Below, one piece after another: positions 35,162 through 48,400 of a stretch of 64,000 bases of DNA. Numbering within the stretch: position 1 is the first letter of the stretch; the number at the start of each line of letters is the position of its first letter. Position numbers and translations under genes: made by a program. Source of the stretch: Flabesymbios commensalis (Eukaryota; Annelida; Polychaeta; Terebellida; Flabelligeridae); contig OZ024914.1 of the NCBI GenBank assembly GCA_964017125.1, forward strand, positions 27,013,073-27,077,072. The letters are read 5' to 3'. Under the pieces are notes generated by a model that did not search any database, had not been told where the DNA came from, and was given only the letters and a program-made list of their open reading frames with translations.

Positions 35162-36035
35162 TTGGATAATAATTTTTTACAGCATACCGACAAAATTGTA
35201 GACCTTGGAGTAATAATTGACTCAAAACTCAGTACTCGGGATCATGTTGTTAAAACAGCTTTAAAAGCACACACCGTGCTTGGTATGATTAAACGGGCTG
35301 TAGGATATGATTCACCAGATTCTGTTAAACGTCAGCTTTATTTGTCACATGTTCGGTCTGTATTAGAGTATTGTTCTCCAGTTTGGTCAGCATACCTCGT
35401 GACAGAAATAGCATCATTGGAGAAGGTGCAGCGACGTGCTACCAAATTTATTCTTAATGATTTCTCAGATATATCCTATAGAAATAGATGTATGAAATTA
35501 TCACTACTACCCCTTTCCTTCCGTAGAGAAATACATGATCTCTGTTTTTTATTTAATTGCATTCATGGAAAAGTTAATTGTAACTTTTCAAATTTTGTTA
35601 ATTTAGTCGATACCAGTACAGGTCGTCGATCTGCACAAAAGGGTATTCTTTTAAAAATACCCCGTGTGAAAACAACTATATTTTATAATTCAGATTTTAA
35701 TAGGATTGTAAAAACGTGGAATATTTTACCTGACAGCATTCGTGCTTCCAGCAACATTAAATTTTTTAAACGTAAGATAAAGGAATTTTATTTTAATAAA
35801 CTTCATACATACGATGTATCATAGTTTATTGTATGTCACTTATTATTATTGTTATTGTTATTATATGTGGTAGGCAATCTTAGCAGAGGTCTTCAGAGAC
35901 CTGTTATTGTCTGTCAGTCATAGCATGTTTTTTTAAAACTCAGCATTGTTTGTATATATATTGTGCTTGCAAACATTTTCTATAATTTATGCTGTACAAC
36001 ACCATCGTCATGACAAATCGAAATAAATAAAATAG
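35162..36035 (+). mobile_element. 5'-truncated LINE, C-terminal reverse transcriptase and 3' end
   Basis: An open frame of 220 codons ends at 35824. It corresponds to the end of a non-LTR reverse transcriptase of the CR1/Jockey group. DLGVIIDSKLSTRDHV is the standard DLGV..D block after the catalytic palm, followed by LYLSHVRSVLEYCSPVW, LEKVQRRATKFIL and LLPLSFRREIHDL. The YxDD palm, endonuclease and first ORF are missing, which is the usual 5' truncation on insertion. The first codon is TTG and is not a real start. The 3' UTR ends in an AAATAAATAAAATA tail at about 36020-36034. The frame has no breaks over 660 bp, so the insertion is fairly young. No target duplication was recognised. Confidence 0.9.
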
Positions 36036-36690
36036 TGTCCCGTGTCAGTTATTTATATTACCGCATCCCGTGTATCTCCAGTCATATCGACCTAGTATAG
36101 TACTAGATAAAATCAGGCCATTTCGTTATAACACAATCGGCTTATAACAGGATTCGTACTTATGGATCGATATTCTTATGGCTGATATAACTATAAGCAA
36201 ATGGTAGAAGTCAAAATAGTACGACATTCACGCGTCACAAAGCTGTATTGGACATTTATCGGCTATGCATGGAATGATGTATAAATGATTTTCATCCGAT
36301 TCGTGTAGTAGCGGTCAGTGCTATAACAAATAACTACTGTATAATGTTATATCCATATAACCTATAAAAGGTGAGAAAAACACAAAAGCTACTGATAAAG
36401 TGTAGGCTTTACAATCAACCAAACTTTACTTTTAATCACAGTAGGCGTTGCTGATTTTATCAGAGTTCAAAGGCGATGACATCTTGGAAACAACTGATAA
36501 GGACCATAATTGCTTACAGTAGGCCTAGTGTGTTCACACTTACTGCTGATTACAACACATCTGATTATAGCGAGTGATGCCTACATGTACGCGGTGTGGC
36601 GGAGTCAGTGACATAATAGTCATTATTCACCACTTGCTTTACAGACAGACAGGCTAATTTATTTGAAATATAATATAAACAAGTCTTATA
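36036..36690. other. spacer, no gene seen
   Basis: AT-rich sequence between the LINE tail and a small tandem duplication. No feature was recognised. Confidence 0.35.
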
Positions 36691-36692
36691 AT

Positions 36693-36806
36693 TTTTTGTA
36701 TTTATCACGATCCGAGTCTCGCACCATAAAGACACTAACTTTCTAAATTTTTTGTATTTATCACGATCCGAGTCTCGCACCATAAAGACACTAACTTTCT
36801 AACTTT
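36693..36806. repeat. 57-bp perfect tandem duplication
   Basis: TTTTTTGTATTTATCACGAT through CTCGCACCATAAAGACACTA and ACTTTCTAA occurs twice in a row, nearly identical. The last ACTTTCTAA is tripled. The high identity points to a recent slip or duplication. Confidence 0.85.
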
Positions 36807-36810
36807 CTAA

Positions 36811-36945
36811 ACGTTGGCTCAACCTCTTTTGTTCGCTGGGCCAGCAGATAGGCAATGATCCGCTTTCCAGATATTGATTCATTGCTGGGTTACCGTCAGT
36901 TTTGTTGGCACAACATTGATTCAGACGTGGATTCATCATTGGTGT
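36811..36945. mobile_element. worn copy of the short palindromic MITE
   Basis: It contains CGCTGGGCCAGCAGATAGGC and TTGGCACAACATTGATTCAG, core words of the family, but the palindrome is interrupted. Confidence 0.4.
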
Positions 36946-38439
36946 CTCTCGTTGTCTATTGGCGTCTACCAATTGCAACAATCGATCAAGATGCCCAATT
37001 GGGCCATAAATTAACAGCAATAATTTCGTTATAAACGGGTTTACTATACCTTTTTGTCGCATGGGCCTATTAGTGCAAGAGCATTATGGTTGAACCTGGA
37101 ATAAAATTGCAGAAAGCTGATTTTCTCAGGAATTATACATGGACATCTCCCCAGACGAATTCCGAAGAGGCCCCAGAAATCCCCCTTGTGCATTTTTTTT
37201 AATTCAAGCTGGCCGCCACCATGTAACGCCATTTTTGAAAAAACGGGTATACCATAATTTCTCACTTTTGCAGTTAGAAAACAATATTTAGGTGTCTCTA
37301 CTTATGTTTAAGGACAAAAAGAGTTCTTCCAGATGATCAGAAATGATATCAGTACTTTTCTCAATAACAAAAATCTAAGATGGCCGCCATATTGATATAC
37401 CGAGTATGTTGAGTGATCCCTTAAAAAAACGAAAATATGAGGTAACTATCTTGTTGTTGAGCCTAAAATGTATTTTTTGTCTAAACCCATGGAGTCTAGC
37501 ACATTTTTTTTTTTAGATCACCAATTTTTTATTAATATTAAATTTATCAACATAAATCCCACATAGTTTAATGTTATGTAACACCATATAACGTCATTGT
37601 TCCAAAAAAAAACAGGAGTATACCCCAATTCCTCACTTTTGCGGTTTAAAAAAATATTTTGGTGCCTCTACACATGTCTTAAGGCACAAATAGCTCATCA
37701 ACAGAATCAAAAATGATATTATTCCTTTTCTTATCTCCACAAATCCAAGATGGCGACCATTATGTCAAGCGTCCCCCCCCCCCCCACTCAGAAACCTACA
37801 TGCCATAATCATCATGTTGTTGAAAGTTTTTTTTCAGAGCCATGGAATCTAGAATATATTTTCATCACCAATTTTTTTAAAAGAATGTGCTTATCAACAC
37901 AAAATCCAACATGGCTGCCATATTGGTTAGCTCTTTTAGCGCAGGTGCCATGATTAAGCGATGTCCAACTGCTTTTTCATATGGGAATATAGATATAGAT
38001 TTATCAAATTTACAAAATATCATATGTCAGAAATCATTGATTAAAAATTCTAACATGTCTCATTTTTAAATATAAGGGTATTTTTTATTCATTTGAAGCT
38101 TGAGATAGCGTAAGAAATCCCAGTTTTAAACCTGAGCGACTAATTCCAATGTAGGTATTTTATATAGTAGGCCTATATAAAATGTTTTTCGATTTTGGTT
38201 AAGTATTAGTTGTGATTATTCTAGGATATGAATATTTCTATTTTTGTGTGAATGTACATAATAACAGAGCTAAGTACAATATTACACCAGCATGAACACG
38301 TGTCCTACGAGACTGTTGGTTATTTACATGTACTACTAAATATGAAAATGTTTAAAATCACATAATTTTACTGGCAGAGTTTGGCCATCTATAGGCCTAT
38401 GTAATTTGGTCAATTTCCTGAAAATGGTAATGAATACCT

Positions 38440-39960
38440 TGGATTATAGATTAGAATATTCAGATATTTTATTTGAATATTAGTGCATTACGTAATAAAT
38501 GTCAGAATATGACATCAAATTAGAGGATGTGACAGTTTAACGTCAGGATACGATAGTTTTGTGTCAGGATATATGAATATGATATCAGGATATGACACTT
38601 TAATATCATGATATGTAATATAATGTCCAAACATTGGTGTTTAATATAGCAAAATCACGTTATGATGGCTCAATACAGCTTTATAAAGGCAGTATATAGT
38701 GGCTAAACATCACGTTGCTGTATTAAAATGAAACGATATTGCATCATATATATCATTTTAACATCACTATGATATTTTATTGTCAGGATATGACATTTAA
38801 ATATTAGGATATGGTACTTGAATATTATGATATGACTTTATACATTGATGAAATGACACATTGAGCTCACAATATAGTATTGTAATGTGATGATGTGTCA
38901 TTATAATGATAAACATGCTATTTAATATCGAATATTGTATAATAGACTTGTCGGATTATGACATTAAAATAGAAAAAAACATAAAAACAGTTCGAAGTCA
39001 GGATCTGGCATATTTATGCATGCCAGGATATTCGATTGTAATTTATCAGAATATGACACTTTAATGTCATTAGATGGTATTATAATTTTGTTCTTTTATA
39101 TCACACAATAAGATTTAAATGTCAAGATATTCCATTTTTTATGATAGGATATGACATTATCAAATCAAGATATGGCGGGCTTGGCGGCATTCTAATGTGA
39201 CATTATAATGACTGAATATGACACTACAATATTTTAATGTGACCATAGAATGTCAGGATATGTCACTTTAAAGTCTGGATATGGCATTTTAATGTCAGGA
39301 TATTATTGTCATGTCAAGGTATAATATTTTAATAACATTATATTGAGAAAAACACGTTACCATATGGTAATACAGAATCGACATAAAACATTCCAATATC
39401 AGTTCAACATATATATCGCAATATAATTCAGTAAGTAAAGGCCTCTACATTGCTCAAATACCGGTACTCCAAAACTGCCAGCAACAAAAGCACTTCGGAA
39501 GATTAAAAAAAATGGAAAGTAAGATAGGGTTAAGACACATGTTCTTTGAACAGCTTGTGTCCTTGCCCTCTCTTACTTTCATTTCCTCTTACACAAAAAT
39601 GTCATATTGTGATGTTATTATGCTATATCATGATATTATAATAATATCGTGACAATACACTAAAAAACCCTGTCACTTTAATACCATACCGTGATGCTTA
39701 ATCACCATATCCTGCATTTATAAAGCTGTATCCAGACATCATAACGTCATTTTACTATAATAAAGAACAATATTTGGACATTAAAAAAACATATCATGAT
39801 GTTAATGTGTCTTGTCCTCATATTATCATGACATAAAAAGATCATATCCTGACGATAAACTGTTACATCAATTAATTTAATGTCATATTCCGATATTCTG
39901 ATGGAAAATCATCTCATTACAACACCATACAATGCCATACCTTCATTACGAAATATATAT
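38440..39960. repeat. AGGATATGACATTTTAATGTC degenerate satellite, inverted halves
   Basis: About 40 drifting units of GGATATGACATTTTAATGTC run left to right until about 39330. From about 39600 the complementary form (ATCATATCCTGAC, TAATGTCATATTC) predominates. The satellite is the loop of the giant foldback. Many units are themselves near-palindromic (GACATT..AATGTC). Confidence 0.75.
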
Positions 39961-40169
39961 ATCCTAATATTCAAAATGTAATATATTGATATTTAAATGA
40001 TATATTTCATGATAATAAACATATTGACATTCGCAGGTCATGGACAAAAGTAAGTATTTAAAAAACATTGTTACAGGACGATTATCAAAGATGTCATGTG
40101 TGAGACTCAAGTCCTTATCTTGCAATTGATTTTTGCTAGAAAACCTCTCTTCAACGTCACCTACTGCCC

Positions 40170-40264
40170 CAGCCAACACGGGGCATTAATCCAATTCTGT
40201 TTAATTTTTGGGCCAGCGTCGAAGACGGTCAGCCAATATTAAAACAGCATTGGATGAGTGCCTC
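40170..40264. mobile_element. short palindromic MITE, near-complete copy
   Basis: The ends are CAGCCAACACGGGGCATTAA and a complementary CATTGGATGAGTGCCTCC. The core is GGGCCAGCGTCGAAGACGGT. It lies inside the giant foldback and is younger than it. Confidence 0.75.
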
Positions 40265-41559
40265 CATTATGAATATGATACAGAGCATATTTTTCTGCAC
40301 AGGAGGGTGTGGAATCTAGTCTGGGAATGGATTTTATCTCATGGTCGTTTGTCACCAACGCAAACGCAAACTCCAGAAAGAGTTTTAAAAAGAGTGAATA
40401 GCGGGTGCAGAGAGGGTTTTTCAAAGGGGGGGGGATCTCACAAATCTCTACTATTTTGTACAACGATGTGCTCTTTTTGTATAGGCCAAACATGTAGAAA
40501 CTGTGACAGCTTGGATGATTGAAACGCAATAATTTCATTATTTACTGGAGATTAATTTGTTAACATGACAAATCTCAATCTACATTTCTAGTGGGAAAGC
40601 AGTTCGAAAAACATTCCAAAGCATTCCCACCATGGTAGAATTAACTACCATGTGGGATTCATGTCGATAAACTCAATATAATAAAATATGGTCATCTAAA
40701 TAAGTTCAAGACTCCATGGGTTCGGCTATAAAATACATTTTAGTTTCAACAACGAGATGGTTATCACATAATTTCGTTTTTTTTAAGAGATCGCTTAACA
40801 AAATATTATGGCGGCCATCTTGAATTTGTGGTACTAAGAAAAGTACTGATATTATTTCTGATCATCTGGATAACCTCCTTGTACTTTAAAACATAGGTAG
40901 AGACACCAAAATCATTGTTTTAACTTCAAAAGTGAGGAATTGGGGTATACCCCTTTTTTTTAAATGGCGTTACCTGGTGTTATTTTTAATTAACTACTAT
41001 GTGTGATTTATGTTGATAAAGTCAATATAATAAAATAATGGTGATCTAAATAAGTGCTAGATTCCATGGGTTTGGCCAAAAAAAACATTTTAGGTTCAAC
41101 AACGAGAGAGATATCTCATATTTTCATTTTTTTTTTAAGAGATCGCTTGCTTAACATAATCAGAACAATATGTCGGCCATCTTGAATTTTTGGTATTGAG
41201 AAAAGTGCTGATATCATTTCTGATCATCTGGATCAACTCTTTGTGCCTTAAAACATAAGTAGAGACACCAACATATTTTTTTTCTAACTACAAAGGTGAG
41301 GAATTAGTGTATACCCCTGTTTTTCGAAAATGGCGTTACATGGTGGCGGCCATCTTGAATTAAAAAAAATGCACAAGGGGGATTTTTGGGACCTCTTCAG
41401 AATTCATTTGGGGAGATGTCCAGGTATTATTCCTGAAAAAATCAGCTTTCTGCAATTTTATTCCAGGTTCCTGTGTTTTTTTCACTAATGCTCTTGCACT
41501 ATATGTGAAAAGTTTTGGATTTTTTTAAAAGAAAATTACATTTAATCTAGGCCTATATT

Positions 41560-41745
41560 TCACTTATCAATGATGAAAAGTTAATCAAGGAGCTGAAAGA
41601 ATTTTTTTTTTTAGGAAATTACCAACTAATGCGAGCGCTGAGCAGAAAAATATGATTTTTGGTAATGCTTGGCCTTAATCTAATGCGTGCGCTTATTTAA
41701 AACAGAGAAAAAACCCATATCATTTAAAACCAGAGAAAAACATAG
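41560..41745. mobile_element. partial copy of the 13973 MITE
   Basis: It shares GCAGAAAAATATGATTTTTG, the CTAATGCGTGCGC words and the terminal AAAACCAGAGAAAAACATAG with the right half of the element at 13973-14404. The end is duplicated (two CAGAGAAAAA blocks). It lies just outside the right end of the giant foldback. Confidence 0.65.
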
Positions 41746-42589
41746 TGGTCAACGGAAAGCCCAGGGAGTAGACTAATAGGTCATCACTCATGACATGTAC
41801 CGCCACGTGCTTTCGTGTTTATAAACATGCCCTATGGAAACGTCCGTCCAGCACAGAGGCCAGCACAGCGCAGGCTTGAGTATCTCTGCTTTCTGACGAA
41901 TTCTCCTCACATAGATGTCGCTCATGTCGCTCTCTGCATGGACAGTTCATGCATATATCTCTTCGCAAATTAATTATTTTATTTTAGACAAATTCAGGTC
42001 CAATAAGCCACGTATCAACTCAAGAATCCAGGCGATGTAATTAAATGTATTTATTATCAGCAAGATAAAAGGCCATAGCTCATCAGATTAAGCTCAGAAT
42101 TTTTAATTAGCGATTTGAAGTCGGCACAAATGTTGTACTTTTAAGCTTCACTCAGGGCTCTGCCGCTGCGCACCCATACACATGGCTTATTCTTAATTTA
42201 TACTGAAACAAATGATATTGTTCCTAGATTCATAAAAGAACACGAAAACAATTGCAATAAACTATTTCCACCGATTTGGCAGATTTCTATATTTAGATGG
42301 ATCCTAGTGGAGGTCAGAGGCGGTCCAGCTGACTGACTGATTAACTGACTCACATCTTCGCCAATAGATGTCGCTCACTTCCAAACCTAGCAGAATGCCC
42401 CAAATCGAGCGCTAATAATGGTTATAAAACATAAAAAACAACACCATCTGTTAACTTTATTATTCTTAAATTACGATACTTAATCGATGCAACAATATTT
42501 TCCATCTTTCAATTAATATTCAATGAAGAAATGGTATATTTCGGTCTATTCATGTCTATTCATGTCTATTCAGGTCCATTCATGTATTT
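41746..42589. other. spacer, no gene seen
   Basis: Two related phrases about 450 bp apart (TCACATAGATGTCGCTCATG at 41908 and CCAATAGATGTCGCTCACTT at 42360) suggest a diverged duplication. 42540-42585 has three TCTATTCATG units matching the inverse of 30815-30850. No gene was recognised. Confidence 0.4.
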
Positions 42590-43036
42590 ATACCTACCGG
42601 CCTATACTCGCCGTCAAATTAAAAATGATCAACCAGGATCACATGATTTTCGGCGATTTCTCTGTCAATTCTAAACAGATTTTCTTCAAATTTTGCAAAG
42701 GCCATTTTCTATTCAAATCATAACAGCCCTGAAAATTTTGTAAAATTATATATAGCATTTTTCAAAAGTTAGACCATTTGACATGTAATGAATTGAAATT
42801 ACGACGTCACTCTATAACCCCATTAAACTAATTTCAAAATTTTATCACATGGCAAATGGTCTAACTTTTGAAATATTAAATATTATTTTGCGAAATTTTT
42901 ACGTCTCTTAGGATTTCAATAGGTTTTAATAGAGGATGGCCTCTGCAAAATTTTAAGGAAATCGGTTCAAAATTGACGGAGAAATCGTCGAAAATCATGT
43001 GATCCTGGTTGATCATTTTTAATTTGACGGCGAGTA
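42590..43036. mobile_element. 447-bp palindromic foldback element
   Basis: The left end TATACTCGCCGTCAAATTAA and the right end are exact complements. The match runs on through AATGATCAACCAGGATCACA, TGATTTTCG.CGATTTCTC and GTCAATT. Arms are about 220 bp and highly similar. The inner part (AGTTAGACCATTTGACATGT, GACGTCACTCTATAA) is shared with the 28046 foldback. This is a younger, shorter relative, because its arms are better matched. Confidence 0.85.
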
Positions 43037-43978
43037 TAGTCTACGGCGTACGCCATAATAATAACAGATTAACGGAGATTTATATCATATTTATAATTGA
43101 TTTGCAATCAGTCACTGATTCAGTGGGATCCCGTCATTTCGTAAACGAGGCTGTCCATGGCATAGAGTTACATTATAAAGAATCACGTACGATTAGCCAC
43201 TGCCTATAAATAAAAAATTAGAGGTCTACAGACGTAGTCGTAGACTACGCAAATCCCAAACGAATGCAAAAAGCCAAAACGGCAAAAGCACCTTTAGAAG
43301 TTTAGGCTTTAGCATGTTTAGTTTACTTTAACTTAAGGCTGCCTTTATTATCGCCCCCGCCGCGGGGTAAAATAAACGTGTTTCAACTTTCGTGCTACTT
43401 TAAATGTAGTTTATTAATCACACTAATTACAGTTGAAGTTTATTAAAACCTTATAAACTATACACCTAAAATATTACAACTTTATAGTCTATAGACTACT
43501 CCTAAAATATGAAATTCAACAGACTCTTAAATCATCAAGAGTGACCGCGTTTTCATTCACTTTGTTATTGTTTTGAAACAATAATATTTTGAAAAACTGT
43601 TCGCATATATGGTTTCTTCTTCTCTTTACTGGTTTTTAATGTTGGGGTCAAGGCTTCTGGGTCAAGGCTGTAGGCCTACTGTGGATTAGTCTATGGTATA
43701 AGTGTGTATTAGCCTAGATCTATATTATAAATGTGTTTTTTTTTTTTCTTGTTATTTTCATTTTTTTTTGTAAAAAATGAACAATACGGGGCTGCCCTAT
43801 GTTAGTTACATTCAATAAATTTCGAAATTGTCCACTAAAATTATGCTAAGCCTTTTTTCGTAACTGCCGACATGCTAAAAAATACATTTGACCACATTCC
43901 ACAACAATTTTCCCTGAGCAAGAAAAATGCTGTGCTAGATCAAAATCAGAGCTAAATTATAAAAAACGTCCAAAATAT
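43037..43978. other. spacer, no gene seen
   Basis: A GC-rich palindromic word CCCCGCCGCGGGG at about 43357-43369 stands out in AT-rich DNA. No exon or RNA was recognised. Confidence 0.35.
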
Positions 43979-44076
43979 CCCAGCAAACACGACACATCAA
44001 CCCAATATCGGACTAATGTTTAGCCGACGTCGTAGACGGTGGGCCAACATTGGGTCAATGTATCGTGTTTGCCGGG
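43979..44076. mobile_element. short palindromic MITE, reference copy (98 bp)
   Basis: This is the best-preserved copy. CCCAGCAAACACGACACATC at the left matches the complement of the right end GTATCGTGTTTGCCGGG. The inner arms carry ACCCAATATC/ACATTGGGT, and the centre reads AGCCGACGTCGTAGACGGTG. Nearly every base of one half pairs with the other. It has no coding capacity. Confidence 0.9.
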
Positions 44077-45299
44077 ATGGCACCTAAATGTTGCAAATTG
44101 TTAAAGAGATACAGAATCCTGAACATCACCCAGACAATTGAACTTTTTGAAGCAGCTGAAGAAACTATAGGCTACTGAGATGATGCGGCTGTTGAGAGTT
44201 TTAGTTTTTAGATACATCAGGGCACCCAACGAGTGCCCTGCAATACAGTAACAGTAGCAGATAGACTATACCACATTTGCAAATAACAATCAGAAATTTG
44301 GGCATAGCCTCTGGCCTCCGTTTTTTTTTCACGGAAGAAGAGAAATGTTGATGGATTCTCATCCTTATTCTCAGAAACCGTGTTACGTCATCACAGGTCA
44401 GCATTTACTGCGGGACAGCTACTATAGGTGATAACAACGCCTGGGCTGTCAAAGGGATTATACTTCAATGTACTGATTTATTGTCAAAAAGTTGGGACAT
44501 CCCCTTGAAAATCCCCGTTTTTGCCAGAATCGCGTCATATAACATAACATTTCAAATCCAATGTGTATTTTAATATATATTTAGCCGCAAATAAAAACAC
44601 TGAAAACCACAAAAAATTATATTATATGCACGCAAATTGCAGACAAAGTTTAAGAACATGACAGATTTTATGTGCTAAACAGTACATGTCCACGTGCCTA
44701 TCATGACACGCAACAAGACGGCAACATGATTGGCTTTGAACAGACGAGGTCACACGTGCCACCATGGCAACTTACACAAAGCACTCCTAAAAGTTGTGCT
44801 CCCGTGTTGAATAAATGTCGTTTTTATCCTACATACAATCTATCCCGAGTGAAAAAAACATAATATGAATGAAAAGAGATAATATTCCTATTAGACTGTC
44901 ATGTTTATAGCGACATAAAGCATAATGTTACTTCGGGAGATGTGTTTTAGCGTCGCTACTTTTTATACTTGACATAGTGAAAAATCGAGACCAAACTGCC
45001 TTTCTATCACCTAGTTCGCACCCAAGGTCACGCCTTCAAGGCCGTTCAGTTTCTGAGAATAGCTATGAAACTTCAATTTTTACCCTCTGTGCGCCCCATG
45101 AGGAAGTGCAGGGCAGGCAAACAAAAGTTTACACAGATTTTAGCCTGGGCAAACTAGTTCAGCCTTCCCCAGGTATCTCAATTCTTCGAGATTCCCACAT
45201 TGTTCTGTCCAAACGGTTTTAGTGATGTGCTCCAGAACTTCCTCATAGGGCAGTGGACATAGTCTAATTTCATTTTTTTGCATTTTCTCACAAAAAATT
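44077..45299. other. spacer with a small stem-loop, no gene seen
   Basis: CAGGGCAC (44218-44225) and GTGCCCTG (44233-44240) form an 8-bp perfect stem with a 7-nt loop. The 81-codon frame at 44977-45222 looks moderately coding-like but has no splice support and no family I know. Confidence 0.35.
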
Positions 45300-45480
45300 A
45301 AAATAATGGCACATGTGTAAACAAATTGTCAGAAGGGGCCACAGCATGCCTGTTCCACTTATCACGGTCTTCAAGCATTTGTTGCAGCTATCATGAACTT
45401 AAAGGCGAGAGCTGGCATAATTTTTCGTAATTGCGAGAAATCTAATGATGGGAACCCCCAAAACAGGTGATAAAAATGTC
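45300..45480 (+). repeat. two-copy dispersed repeat with open core (copy B)
   Basis: This is the partner of 27240-27440 in inverted orientation. The core QAFVAAIMNLKARAG and IIFRNCEK is preserved. The flanking GTCAGAAGGGGCCACAGCAT matches GTCAGGAGGGGCCATAGCAT in copy A. Confidence 0.6.
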
Positions 45481-48400
45481 ATCCCCTAAGACCAAAAGGA
45501 CTAATATGGCCTAGATTTATATTTAGTTGTAGGCTATTCCCAGGAGACCAAAATATCCCGCTTTTGAACCTTTCAATATGTAGCCTACTATGCTTGTGCG
45601 TATTCAAATAAGTAGAGCAAGACCTTGCATAAAATGTAGGCAATATGCAAGTGACGTTTCTTAATAAACCACTCATTGTAGATGTTGGAAATTTGATGAT
45701 CTTGACTATTTTCATTCACTTAAAGCTAAAATATGTTAAAAAGTTTTTATCAAATGAATGTTATTTTTTTAATGCTACTTTTGCTAATTCTGCCAGCAAT
45801 GGAACAGAACTCAAATGAGTAAAATAAAATTGTCAGTGATTAGTATGGGACTGCTACACGAAAAACAATTCCACTGATGTTTTCCTACAAATAATTACTG
45901 TATTATTATTATCAATACATCAGGGTCAATGGATCGTAGCCTCGTAGGACCAAAGGGCATTTGGAACATAGAACCTTCGGTATCTATAGATCCTTCGGTA
46001 TTGAACCTTCGGAACATAGAACCTTCGAAACATTGACTGGGAACCAAAAATACTGTGGTAGGTCTATGAAGTGCTATCATATATAGTCATTTTGTAGACG
46101 GGGGCTATATAGGGACTATAGGTGAAACAAATAGCCTTTCTTGATAACAAAAAAAAATTCAGATATAATATAGGCCTAGGCCTATAATAAATAATACCCC
46201 CAAACAATAATTTTAAAGGCCCATTCCCAAGTGCCTTAAACATAAAAAGTTTCAAAATTGTGCTATTTAGGCTTATATCATCGTAAGCTATATTATCTTT
46301 CTCCATCCTCATTTTTGAAAGTGATATGTACCCGATAGATGTGTATTTCGGAATGTTCATACAATTTAGGAAAACCATGACATCAATTCAATTGGGATTG
46401 ACCATAAAACCTGCCGGCTGAGGGTCTAGTTGAAGGGTCTGCTGTTTATTTATTTTTCTTTGAAACGGTAAACACTGAGGAGAACTCCTCCTTTTTGTCA
46501 CTACATCAGCCACGAACATCCTATGAATATTGCCTGTGTATTTTCCCGATATTCCGCAAAGATTTAAAACATGTGAATCGGCCAAGTTTAGATGTGTTGA
46601 CCCTTCCTGTTTTCAAATGTGAGGCCCGTAGGAAAGCGACAGAGAAAGTGGTGATTTTCCGATGACGTTTTAATTAAAATCGCAACGTCTTTGACAATGT
46701 GATACATCTGAGACCTTACATGTATACTTCTCATAATACAAGTTAAGAACTTTTTGTCATAAGGAAATAATAAAATTGGTGACTCATGTCCTTTTTCCTG
46801 TCAAATATGACAAAGTCCATTATAAAACGGATCGAGCTAAAAGACAAAAATATGATGACCAACATTTTGTCAAAATCCGGATTTTTTTTCGAAACCTGAT
46901 TACGTTGCCAACCAATCTCTCTAAAAGTTGTAATCTATCAGAATGTTGCCTTCACTCATGCGAACACTCAAAAAGATACAACAGAGCTAAAACAAAAACA
47001 TGCAATTTGCCTGGGGATGGCATTTAATGTCGAAAAGTTCGCATGATGAGTTTGGGTTACATGTTTTTCAGGGGGGGAATTTACAAGCACATGCAATAGA
47101 GCGATAAACAAAGTACGCCTAATAAATGATAATCAAAGCAAAACTTTTATTTTAGACATCGCTTCATTCTATACCATTTATGTTTCAGTATATATATGTT
47201 ATCCCATCTTTACACTAAGAAATACTGCTATCATGCACACTAGAAAAATGAATAACGACAGCACTGGACAACTGAAGGCGTTGCGTACGTGCAGAAATTG
47301 AAGGCTCTGTGGACGTTTATTATCTTGTTAGACAAAACAACATTGAATTTTTCATCAGTTAAATTTGCAAGTAACTGGTGATAATTTAAAACAGGAGTCC
47401 TGAGGTTGAGTGCTGAACAATATTTCCATACTAGGTATTTCGTGATGAGGGATTTAAATCATTCCAGCCAATTTTTTTTACAAAGACATGATAGCAATTA
47501 TGTCATGATAGCAAGCATAAAATTGTCAATTTTAGACTTTTTAAAATGAGCATGATTCTCTTATATAATCACACTAATGCTGTCAAATGAAACTCTTTAT
47601 ATGTCGTTATTCTTATCAGGTTTGTGTGTATGACCGTTTATGTAAGTGCAACTGTGGTATTGTGACAAAACCAATCGAAGGGCTGCTATCAAAACATTGG
47701 GATACATGACTTTTGTCTGTTTGTCACGACAGCATATTTTTAAATAATCTTTTTTTCCTTTAAAATGAGCATTTACTTAAATACTGTTTACTATAACGTT
47801 TTTTGTTATGATTGTAGTTTAAAATAACTTAAGTTTTTTTTCATAATTTCTATCCAATTACTATCATAACTTCTAATATCCTCACCAATAAGCTTTATGT
47901 CATGATGGCAATTAAGCCATTAAAAAACCCGCTAAATTAATTGTACACACTGCTGTTTCAAGTCGATTAGGCTTTTAAGAAATCTACAACGAACACTTGC
48001 CTCAATTAGGCCACACATTACATATTATGGCTCGACTGTAAAAAAATCGATTCTTTAAGAAGACTAAATGTTGTTTTTCTATTAGATGATTTCATATTAT
48101 TCATGTTTGAGTGTTTTTTTAAATAGCTAATTTAAATATCGACACACTAACACTATTGCAAATGTGTAGATGGGCCTAGTATTTAATTCCTATTCTAAGT
48201 TTATTTAACATCGGGTATGTTACTTTTTGTCACAGCTCCCCCATCATTATGTCGATTTAGCAGCAAAATAGTCAGTCGACGTTTTGATTCACAATTTTAC
48301 AATGGTCAACAAAACTCAACATGTAAAATTTTGCATAGAACATAATTATAAAGATCTTAAGTTATATTTAAATTTTGAAATCCATCGGGATTTTTTTCAC

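Larger units (their letters stand above)
37072..41500. mobile_element. 4.4-kb giant foldback element with ~0.85-kb arms
   Basis: The left end AGTGCAAGAGCATTA at 37072 is the reverse complement of TAATGCTCTTGCACT ending at 41500. The match continues inward for about 850 bp (left to about 37930, right from about 40600). Within each arm a unit of about 400 bp is repeated twice. It contains CAAGATGGCCGCCAT, GGGGTATACCCCAATTCCTC, TGGTGTCTCTACTTATGTTT, GATGATCAGAAATGATATCA and AAACCCATGGA. The middle (38440-39960) is a degenerate ~21-bp satellite that also changes orientation near 39450. A short palindromic MITE (40170) sits near the right arm. No transposase is present. Possible target duplication TAT only. 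Confidence 0.85.
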
